A stretch of 64,000 bases of DNA from Diplonema japonicum (lineage: Eukaryota; Euglenozoa; Diplonemea; Diplonemida; Diplonemidae): NCBI GenBank assembly GCA_964019335.1, contig OZ025729.1, positions 310,001-374,000 on the forward strand. The letters run 5' to 3'. Of this stretch, positions 56,840 through 64,000 are shown one piece after another. Each line of letters starts with the position of its first letter. Position 1 is the stretch's first letter. The notes beneath the pieces were generated by a model. The model saw only the letters and a list, made by a program, of their open reading frames with translations, made no database searches and was not told the origin of the DNA. The translations under genes and the position numbers were made by a program.

Positions 56840-59391
56840 ATGTCGGGACACGGAAAGGGAAAAGGCTACAAAGGCGGTAAAGGGAACTATGTTCATTTTG
56901 GGCAAGGAGCAAGAGGGCCTGCCCCAATAGTGAGGCCTGTGGAGGAACCTGTCAGCCAACTAGATGAAACAGGTATTGTTGCAAAAGGGAGGAGTTTTCT
57001 TTTTTTTATTTTTTTGTCTTCTTCAGCCGTCCACATGTATGAACAGTTCTTTGGTCCTGCGAATGAAGACGAAGCCGTGCGAAACCTAATGGTGTGGAAT
57101 ACCCCCCCCCTCCCCCAATTAATTTTAACCCATAACACTCCGGGGCCTATCTACATAGGGGTCCCTTTTTTTGCTCCTTTTCATAATCTGAGGGGGAAAA
57201 TGGCAGCATTCAACCCCCGTTTGCAGGTAAAACGGGTTTTTTGGACCAGGAAAATTAAAAAAAAAAGTTCAAAAATTAATAAAAATACAAAGGGGATGAA
57301 GAGTTGAATGGCCGTAGGGTGCTCGAAAACGACCATGTCAAAATGGGTTGTGCACGGGGGGGTGTAAATTGAGCATCCTGGGACAAAAAAGGCAGCATCA
57401 GGACCCCTCAGATGTCTCAGACCGAGAGAAGTGCCTCTTTGCGGGTGGAATATCGGCCTCGAAATCGTCAAGAGGCATTTTTTGGGTGATGGAAGAGTGG
57501 TACGAAAAAAGCACTTATTTGGACAGAGGTGTTGGTTTCAGGTGTAGCATTTGTAGATTGTGCGTTTTGTGCATTCTTTCAACCTGCAGACCCCGGAGGT
57601 GCCCCCTTTGAGTGCTAGCGGTCACGTTTGGTGTAATCTGGGGTATCGGGTGTGTGTGCACCACTAGTTGGGTGCCGGGAGTGGTGCTTTTGCAACGTTG
57701 GACCCATCAATTAGGCTCTCTCGAAAGCGCTCTTGAAAGCAGCCAGGGTTGTGTATCTCTTTGGCATCCCTGAACCATATTTTATTTGAAGTGCATGGCA
57801 GTTAACTATTGTCACTTCTAGGGCCCACCAGAAGAGTCCGCAACGAAATGCAAGCCCCTCACAGTAGGGCTTCGGCCAGACCCACAGTCGAAAAGTAGCT
57901 ATCGCAAACTACCGTGTTGTCATTTCCCCGGAAAGGCTCTGTTAACCCCAGCCCCGCTTTTTCCACAACACTGAAATCTTCAAGTGCGTGCCCCTCGATT
58001 TTGGTGGCGTGGATGTGAAACGCAAAAGATAACCCGTGCTCGCGCAGTTTAGGCAGTAGATTTTTATGCCATATCTTTTACGCTTGAAAGGACAGTAGAC
58101 CCGCAGCCCCCAATTGCCCCGTGAAGGTACGAGTGTCTCGTCAATGCTTAAATATTTTCCTGGCACTGCTGCTTTTGCCCACTTGTCACCAATTCTGTCC
58201 GGAAACCCCCGTATCTTCACAACACATCACCGTTTGACTCTTCTGTGTGAGTGAAGTGGAGGCTACTTTTGATTTCCCAGTGGGCATCGTGTTACTGAAA
58301 AGGGGGATTTTCATGGGTCCTGTGGACCAATACGACTGCTGATTCTGGGCACGCCGTAAACCCATCGCAATGCTCAATCCGAGTAAGCGGTGGAGTCCTG
58401 GGTCGAAATTTTATCAATCTCAGCGTCCTTTTGCTTGTTTGTCTCTTCTTGGATGACGTCTGTTAGCTTCTTATAAAAAACCGAAGGAATAACCATTTTG
58501 CGTCGTCAGGTTGCTGCGTACCACGGGACAGCTTTTTTTCTCATCACTGGCCTATTTTATGGTCTCTATGGGTACCAACTCCCTTACCCATGAAGGTTGG
58601 ACCTCGTCCGTAGCTGTTTTGGCTTTACCTTTGCGTTTTTTGGGAACAATTTGGGCACAGAATGCACACCCGTTATTTTTCGTTTTTAGCCTATCTACTC
58701 GGATTTGGGACCCACTTGGTGGGTGGATAACAAGGTAAAGTGATGCAGCGCAGCATGAATTGCAGTTGAAAATAACTCCTCACTATAGTCGTTCTTGGAG
58801 ATCCAGGGGTCGTGGGGACGAAAAAGTACTTAGAGAAAAAAACGATTTTTCAAAACGACAAATATTTGCGCCTTGGAGTGTTATGGGTTTAAAAAAAAAA
58901 AAACTCCCTCAAAAAAAAAAAAAAAAAAAATTAGATTAACTATATCCCCAACAGAATATCAGAGGATGAATTAAGAACTGTATTCTCGGTGTATGGACCT
59001 GTGGAACACTTAAGGATAATTTGCGATAAGTATGACGGGGGGGGGGAAAAAAAAAATTAGGAACACCAATGAACCCAAGGGCTACGGGTTCGTGAAGTTT
59101 CTGTACGGGATCAGTGCCTACTCCGCGGTGTCTTTTCTGACCGGTTATCAGGTGTACCACAAGCGCTTGAAGGTGTCGTACGCACACCAAAGTCAAGCTG
59201 CACACATCATAGGCCTCCCAAGCACTACTCAGTTGTGGGGAGCCCAGCTTCCTAAGTTGAATGAATACTACACTAACTTCCAGCCTCAATACGCTCAGTT
59301 TGTGCACCGCTTCCAGCAGATGGGGACAAGCATGCCCATGCCGGTACACGAGATGCATGCTATGGTCGCACCGCATATGGCGTTGCATTGA
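56840..59391 (+). CDS. UBP-like single-RRM RNA-binding protein (four exons)
   Basis: Coding is join(56840..56972, 57027..57091, 58935..59029, 59061..59391), 207 aa. The N-terminus is Gly/Lys-rich (MSGHGKGKGYKGGKGN). The RRM covers residues about 62-140: RNP2 LMINYIP, helix SEDELRTVFSVYGPVEHLRI, RNP1 KGYGFVKF, then YQVYHKRLKVSYA. This matches trypanosomatid UBP/RBP proteins (RNLMVNYIP..., RGYGFVKF), which bind U- or AU-rich 3'UTRs and control mRNA stability where transcription is polycistronic. The introns are set by RRM continuity: RNLM|INYIP (1843-nt intron holding a piggyBac) and CDK|NTNEPKGYGF (31-nt intron). The first is 54 nt (GTATTG...TTCTTCAG). The C-terminus is Gln/Met/His-rich. Confidence 0.85.
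57092..58934 (+). other. UBP-like gene intron 2 carrying a piggyBac element
   Basis: GTGTGG at the 5' end, AAATTAG at the 3' end. Without the transposon and one TTAA the intron would be roughly 80 nt, so the insertion made it more than 20 times longer. Confidence 0.75.
57129..58887 (-). mobile_element. piggyBac-like transposon, family 1, copy 2 (inverted)
   Basis: Ends CCCATAACACTCC (57129) and GGAGTGTTATGGG (58875-58887). TTAA lies at 57125-57128 and 58889-58892, with one extra T at the right. The minus strand holds the transposase remnant (frame 58220-57942: PGKYLSIDETLVPSRG, RYGIKIYCLNCASTGYLL). Closely similar to copy 1, including the stop in the C-terminal zinc finger. Confidence 0.85.
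59030..59060 (+). other. Predicted 31-nt GT-AG mini-intron
   Basis: GTATGAC, ten G, ten A, TTAG. Excision joins GATAA to GAACACC and gives CDKNTNEPKGYGFVKF, a canonical RRM loop into RNP1. It is not a multiple of three, so it must be removed (or be an error) for the RRM to be made. Confidence 0.75.
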
Positions 59392-60167
59392 TATTATTAT
59401 TATTTTTTTTTTTTTATTTTTTTTGAAAACGACTTTTTTTTTCTTTTTTTTTTTTCTTACCTCTGGATTGATTTTTTTTTGTTTTTTTTGGTTTTTTCTT
59501 TTTTTTTTTTTTTTCTGAAAAAAAAAGGAAGGCGTCTCACAACAACTTTCTTATTTTTATTTTTATTTTTATTTTTATTTATCAAATTGCGGGCACATTG
59601 GCGTTTCTTCGGTCGGTTGGCCCTGGGGGGGGGGGGGGGGGGGGGGTGTTCCGTTACCCTGCTTAATAAAAAAGTTTTTTTAAAAAAAAAAAGGTCAAAT
59701 AGGAGAATACCTTTTTATTCACGCCCCATCGAATAAAATAGCTAATTGTGTGCTGTGTTTCTTTTTATTTTGTTTAAGAGAAGGGTGGGGAGGGGGATTA
59801 CTTTAAACAGATCAGCTAGCTCACCCTCCCCCTTTTTTTATTACGGGCCCTCCGATTTCTCTTTTTTTTTTTTCTTTTTTCATTCTTTTAAGTGTCTCGA
59901 GGGTAAGGGGGCATCGTTACCTGTCTCAAGAAGCTCGGGACGAGTCATTTTTTTTCCTTTTTTTCAGTCACCTTACTAGCCGCACGAGTGGGTTCGCACG
60001 TAATCCATCTGAGGGACTAGGGCAGAGCCTGGGCGGAGGCGAGTCGGGAAGAAAGTTATGAGAGCGGGGGGGGGGGGGGGGGGGGGGGGAACGTCTTTAC
60101 TCACGTAAAATATCTTTTATTTAAGAACGGAGGGAGGCTTCGTACTGGGTCTGTTTCCTTTCAATGG

Positions 60168-60202
<35 letters not shown>

Positions 60203-60743
60203 AGATCCCTCTTTTTTTTTCCTTTTTTTTTTTCCTACATTCGTTCTGTTGCTGTTTCTCTTTGGGGGAGGGGAGTTCTTCATTTTCATCAAAGAGGTTA
60301 CTTTTTTTTTGGGGGGGGGTAATTCACTTTTTTTGGTACCCAAAAAAAAGTACCAAAATTCATTTTAACTGAAGAAAAAGTATTAAGTGAATTACCCCCC
60401 CCCCCCCCTTTATTTGCAGTGTACAAGAAGTTTTTTTGTATATTCTTTTCTCTTTCTTTTTTTTTTTTTAAAGGAACCCACCAGGTGTAATGGCTAATTT
60501 TAAAGGGTGCCTTTGCCTTTGGCGCCCATCATCGAGGAGGGGATGACAACGTAAATCGCGAAGCAGTAGCAGCTCAGATGTGGCCTGCACCCTGTATTTG
60601 AGCATGGGACGGTGCGACCCGTGGTGATATTTTACGCGCTTTTCTTTTTTTTTTTTTTTTTTTCTTTCATCCCACACCCGAAAAAAGAAAAGGGAGGAGG
60701 AGGAGGGGAGGGAAAAAAGAGATCAAAAAAAAAAAAAAAAAAA
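59392..60743. other. Homopolymer-rich spacer with a fold-back element
   Basis: T-, A-, G- and C-runs, including ATTTTT repeats (59550-59580) and long G-runs (59625-59646, 60068-60089). No gene. A G/C-run-bounded inverted repeat is at 60311-60409. Confidence 0.5.
60311..60409. repeat. Fold-back element with G-run/C-run termini, copy 4
   Basis: GGGGGGGGGTAATTCACTT at 60311-60329 is inverted by AAGTGAATTACCCCCCCCC starting at 60384. The interior contains GGTACC and AGTACC motifs. As at 4279-4485, the homopolymer is part of the inverted repeat. Confidence 0.6.
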
Positions 60744-61844
60744 ATGAAGACAAGCTCAGTTGCGAGGCGCCAGAGGAGGCTGTTTGGTCTGCAGGCCAGC
60801 GAGGTATCGTCTCGATACGAGAAAATGGAAATGAAAGACGGGGTAAAACACGAATGGCACAAGGACGACAGTTATCATAAGGGAGGCATGTGGCAGCTAA
60901 GTGGAACCACGTCTTATATATACCCAAAACAGGTACGCGGGAGGGGGATGGAGTTCCGTAAATTCTTCGGCGAAGAGAGGCTGGTGACCCCTTTTTATCA
61001 TGGTGGGCCCACCGAGGTTGTGCACGATTCGAGAAAAAACCAGGTTTTCTTCAACGAATGGGAGTTTTCAGACTCGCTGCGCGAGGCGAAACACCTTCCT
61101 GGGCACATTCAGACAATGGGGAGATCAACTTATTTTGTAAACCACTTCAGTAGACAAGCTTTGAAATGCATCGCGAGATCGGCGCATTCCCTTGTGGAGA
61201 GGAAGAGAATACCTAACCCACACTTTCCTTCCCAGCCTCTTCTTGGACCTGCTGAGGTTCCTGTTTCTGAAATGGATGTTTACCGCAAGCAGGCTTTTCT
61301 GGCCGGAATTGAGTTCCCTGAGTTTCCTGATGTCCAACCTGTTTCACAAATCGATCCATGGGACGAAGAGGGAGAGTCATCTGTGCCGCGGGTGTCAAAT
61401 GATTCTCTGCTAGACGCCGAGATGTGGGAAGAGATTAACAAGAACATGGTGGGGATGGAGAAGAAGGTTCGTGCCTTTAAGGACACCGAGCGGAAAAAGA
61501 TTTGGACCTGGAAGATGTCCTTAATGATGCAACAGATCAAGCGTGCTAGGCAGGAAGAGATCTTTATGGCGAAACAACGCAGGCGAACTGACCAGAAGCA
61601 AGACACCACAGATGAGTCCAAGCCATGGATTCGCAAGGCACGGGCGGAGGAAGCCAAAAAGAAGGACGAAGATGTTAGTGAAGAGGTGTGTGTAGGGGAG
61701 GAGAGGGGAGGGAAAAAAGAAAAAAAAAACTTTTTTTTAATCCCACAGATCGATATCGCAGAGGCCACAAGGGAGGAACTCAAGGAAGCAGAGTACCACA
61801 GAAGACAGGCAGGTACCCACCGCCCTCCTGGGACGAAGATGTAG
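60744..61844 (+). CDS. Basic protein of unknown function (one 63-nt intron predicted)
   Basis: Start at the ATG after a 22-nt A-run. Coding likely join(60744..60..61685, 61749..61844), i.e. exon 1 60744-61685 and exon 2 61749-61844, 345 aa. The N-terminus is basic and hydroxylated (MKTSSVARRQRRLFGLQ), compatible with a mitochondrial presequence. It contains motifs such as GPTEVVHDSRKNQVFFNEWE and LREAKHLPGHIQTMGRSTYF, then a Lys/Arg/Glu-rich helical end. The intron GTGTGTGTAGGGG...TCCCACAG (61686-61748) is in frame; read through it would add VCVGEERGGKKEKKNFFLIPQ, which looks non-coding. No family recognised; a mitochondrial ribosomal or respiratory assembly protein is one guess. Confidence 0.6.
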   Translation: MKTSSVARRQRRLFGLQASEVSSRYEKMEMKDGVKHEWHKDDSYHKGGMWQLSGTTSYIYPKQVRGRGMEFRKFFGEERLVTPFYHGGPTEVVHDSRKNQVFFNEWEFSDSLREAKHLPGHIQTMGRSTYFVNHFSRQALKCIARSAHSLVERKRIPNPHFPSQPLLGPAEVPVSEMDVYRKQAFLAGIEFPEFPDVQPVSQIDPWDEEGESSVPRVSNDSLLDAEMWEEINKNMVGMEKKVRAFKDTERKKIWTWKMSLMMQQIKRARQEEIFMAKQRRRTDQKQDTTDESKPWIRKARAEEAKKKDEDVSEEVCVGEERGGKKEKKNFFLIPQIDIAEATREELKEAEYHRRQAGTHRPPGTKM

Positions 61845-61847
61845 GAA

Positions 61848-61878
<31 letters not shown>

Positions 61879-61884
61879 GGTGGG

Positions 61885-61917
61885 CCGTTGCAAACCACTT
61901 CGTTCCTATCGTAGTGA
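61885..61917 (+). repeat. T-tailed repeat copy
   Basis: GGGCCGTTGCAAACCACTTC then GTTCCTATCGTAGTGAATTTTT. Confidence 0.6.
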
Positions 61918-62764
61918 ATTTTTTCCCCCCCCCATAGTGTTAAGAAAAAGGAAAGTGTTTTTTTTTTTTTTTTTTTTTTTTTTTCATTGTGTAAAAGAAA
62001 AAAAAAAATGAAGTCAAAGAAAACAAAGAAAAAAAAGAGGGAAAAAAAAAAAACATAAACCCCCATACCCTTCCCCCCCGTGTTTTTTTTAATAGGTTTT
62101 TTTACTTTTCTATTTTTATTCCTGCTGAGGAGGGAGGCGTTCGTCACATTTCCATTGAAGAAACAGAGAGCGCTTCATGGAAGTACGCGGTCGATAATCA
62201 TGGGGGCGTAAACAAAATATCCAACCGATTGCGAATCTTCCAGAACTGGCGCAAGCACCACATTATATAAGCTTTGGGACTGCCAGGCGCACGGAAACAG
62301 CTGATGATGGCGGAGATTACTGGTAACTTGCATAACTCGCACGGAAGACAATGGACTTCAATGTTCACCTGTAGAACAGGCCCTTCGAGAACGGGAAAAT
62401 TGCTCAAGCCACGGCACTGAGGTGGTACTACAACACGGTTTGAGGCAACAGTACCTCCCGCGACTGGTCCCGCACGTCATCCAATGGCTCTCTGCCCTTC
62501 ACCAGCTGCGTCAGGCACGTTGGATTACTACAACGGCTCCATAAGGGGCTGCTCCTCTCGACTGGTGTTCGCCTCCCCGGCAACCCGCCACATCCTTGAA
62601 AGACAGGTTTTATACCTTAGGTACCGAGGGTGAGCGAAGGGCCGAAGGCCACACCACAGCAGAAATGTTCGAACAAGAGATAAGTTTTTTTTTTTACTTT
62701 TTTTTTATTTTACAGGTGGAACCTTCAACAAATTCAACTAGGTATAGAGGAAAAAAAAACCACA
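61918..62764. other. Spacer, no gene seen; acceptor near its end
   Basis: T/A-runs to about 62110. 62150-62650 is GC-balanced unique-looking sequence with no frame I can support; the phrase WLSALHQLRQAR in one frame faintly recalls LINE C-termini. TTTATTTTACAG (AG at 62714-62715) precedes the next gene. Confidence 0.4.
62687..62715 (+). promoter_or_regulatory. Predicted splice acceptor of cyclase-like gene 5
   Basis: T-rich tract and TTTTACAG, 49 nt before the ATG at 62765; the leader ends in an A-run and CCACAATGG. Confidence 0.5.
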
Positions 62765-64000
62765 ATGGTGATGTGTTCCTACATATTGCTCCCAACAGAT
62801 GACAACCTAGTGGTGTTCATGAAGAAGCTGCTGCTGACGTGCTTCTCACTGGTCTTTGGGTTTCAAGTTATAGCCATTGTGATGTCAGGCCCGGAGCTGT
62901 TCAGATTGATTCACGGTTGTGTGGCACTTTTTTTTTTAATTCAGCTTTTGGTGGAGAAAAGAGTGCGGCCTTTGTTAGTGGAAGCCTTCATGATCTGTGA
63001 AGGCGTTCTCATCATGCATGGTGACTTAGCCACAGCCGTGCAGCCTGATAAAGTCAGAGCGTGGCCGTACTTCGTTCTTTTGATTGATGTGTGCCTTGTG
63101 TTCCGGCTTCCAAAGCGAGTTCCCACCAGTCTCATCGTAATGCTCTTAAGTTGGTTGCTCGTTCTTGCTTTCGAGAACACCTATCGCTTTGGACTTTACG
63201 ACTTCTCTTCTCTCCCTTCGCAGGATGAGCGACGGGAGAAAGTGGACTGTGATGTCCTGCCCTGTAGGATGAAATTAAGCGGCAGCTTGCAGATGCTCGT
63301 AGGACAGGCGATCATTCTTTTGCTAGATTTCTACTTCACCCGCAAGTTTGCAAGAAGCCTCCACTTGGAGCACGACAAGATGAGCGCGGCAATCGCCGCC
63401 ACTGAGGACATCGCGACGTCGCTGTCCCGATTCGACCTCACCTCTGCCGAGGAGATCATCTCAACAGCCTCCCTCCCCGCCCCACTCCATGCCGCATTTA
63501 CCCAGATCCTCAACAACCTCCAAATATATCGTCCCTACCTCCCTCAGTCCTGCCTTCAACAAGACAAACAGTACAGTGATCCTGATTCCCATCCCGACAC
63601 CTCCCTAAGTGATCATGTAACACCCAAAAGGGCTTGCCCGACTTCTTTAACGACATTCGAAAAGAAGCGGTGCACATTGACGGTGACGAACATGCTTGGG
63701 TCACACAAGCAGGCATCGAAAGACATCGCGGCATACCAGGACAGGTACGGACTCTTCATGGGGGAGCTGCTTGCCTGCTTCTCAAGTGCGGCGGGGGTTG
63801 TGGGTGTTGTTCTGGGTGACCATGTGCATGCCTCGTTCAACACAGTGAAGAGGTGTGCCTCCCATGAGAAGTGTGCTGTTCAAAGTGCTGTGTCCCTCTG
63901 TGCAGCACTGGAGAAGGGGGAAATAGCTGTTTCGACAGGTGTGGCGAGCGGGGTAGCCTTCTGCGGCTCTCTTGGGTGCTCGGAACTCATGTCTGTTGCA
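62765..64000 (+). CDS. Membrane protein with degenerate cyclase-like domain, copy 5 (3' end outside window)
   Basis: Open from the ATG to the window end, 412 codons seen. The first ~205 residues are clearly diverged from copies 1-4 (MVMCSYILLPTDDNLVVFMK, GFQVIAIVMSG, LFFLIQLLVEKRVRP), though FENTYRFGLYD and LPSQ are kept. From 63381 the DNA becomes essentially identical to copies 1-4 for about 140 nt (AAIAATEDIATSLSRFDL...ILNNL), diverges in the linker (YSDPDSHPDTSLSDH), then is near identical again from 63659 (EKKRCTLTVTNMLGSHKQ). Such blocks of identity in a diverged gene indicate gene conversion or recombination with the 9-21 kb array. Confidence 0.8.
   Translation, partial: MVMCSYILLPTDDNLVVFMKKLLLTCFSLVFGFQVIAIVMSGPELFRLIHGCVALFFLIQLLVEKRVRPLLVEAFMICEGVLIMHGDLATAVQPDKVRAWPYFVLLIDVCLVFRLPKRVPTSLIVMLLSWLLVLAFENTYRFGLYDFSSLPSQDERREKVDCDVLPCRMKLSGSLQMLVGQAIILLLDFYFTRKFARSLHLEHDKMSAAIAATEDIATSLSRFDLTSAEEIISTASLPAPLHAAFTQILNNLQIYRPYLPQSCLQQDKQYSDPDSHPDTSLSDHVTPKRACPTSLTTFEKKRCTLTVTNMLGSHKQASKDIAAYQDRYGLFMGELLACFSSAAGVVGVVLGDHVHASFNTVKRCASHEKCAVQSAVSLCAALEKGEIAVSTGVASGVAFCGSLGCSELMSVA

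Overview
The window looks like nuclear DNA of a euglenozoan protist, most likely a diplonemid (Paradiplonema/Diplonema-like). Four things point there. (1) A 38-nt block at 17442-17479 closely resembles the diplonemid spliced-leader (SL) exon as I remember it, ends in the shared euglenozoan 3' block CAGTTTCTGTACTTTATTG and is followed by GT. (2) Every host gene I can support lies on the + strand over 64 kb, like the directional gene clusters of Euglenozoa. (3) The RRM protein at 56840-59391 resembles trypanosomatid UBP-type RNA-binding proteins. (4) Most ATGs follow a T-rich tract and an AG, as expected for trans-splice acceptors. The DNA is full of A, T, C and G homopolymers. No rRNA, tRNA or CRISPR array was recognised.

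Layout. 0-5.8 kb: decayed pogo-like transposon, a beta-grasp/LRR protein, fold-back elements. 5.8-8 kb: kinase-coiled coil-ankyrin protein with a 32-nt intron near its 3' end. 9-21.5 kb: four near-identical membrane proteins with a degenerate class III cyclase-like domain (the third broken), separated by LINE debris, SL-like sequences and an OTU-like pseudoprotease. 21.9-22.7 kb: small type I membrane protein. 23-31 kb: repeat-rich, with LINE, hAT, SINE-like and piggyBac remnants. 31.3-32.8 kb: Cys-rich Pro/Gln-rich protein with two introns that end in poly(A). 34-41.7 kb: a 1450-aa multi-EGF, multi-membrane-span receptor-like protein, an ankyrin protein, a 76-aa protein and a GT61 glycosyltransferase. 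44.4-50.4 kb: nearly intact LINE. 50.5-55.5 kb: a small membrane/coiled-coil protein and two more Cys-rich Pro/Gln-rich paralogs around a second piggyBac family. 56.8-59.4 kb: UBP-like RRM gene with a piggyBac copy in an intron and a 31-nt intron. 60.7-61.8 kb: unrecognised basic protein. 62.8-64 kb: fifth, diverged cyclase-like gene, cut by the window end.

The genes do not form one obvious pathway. The shared themes are RNA processing (SL-like sequences, acceptor-like AGs, very short introns, A-tract leaders), an expanding membrane protein family that seems to exchange sequence between copies, and heavy transposon turnover (LINE, SINE-like, three TTAA-targeting piggyBac families, fold-back elements bounded by C/G runs).
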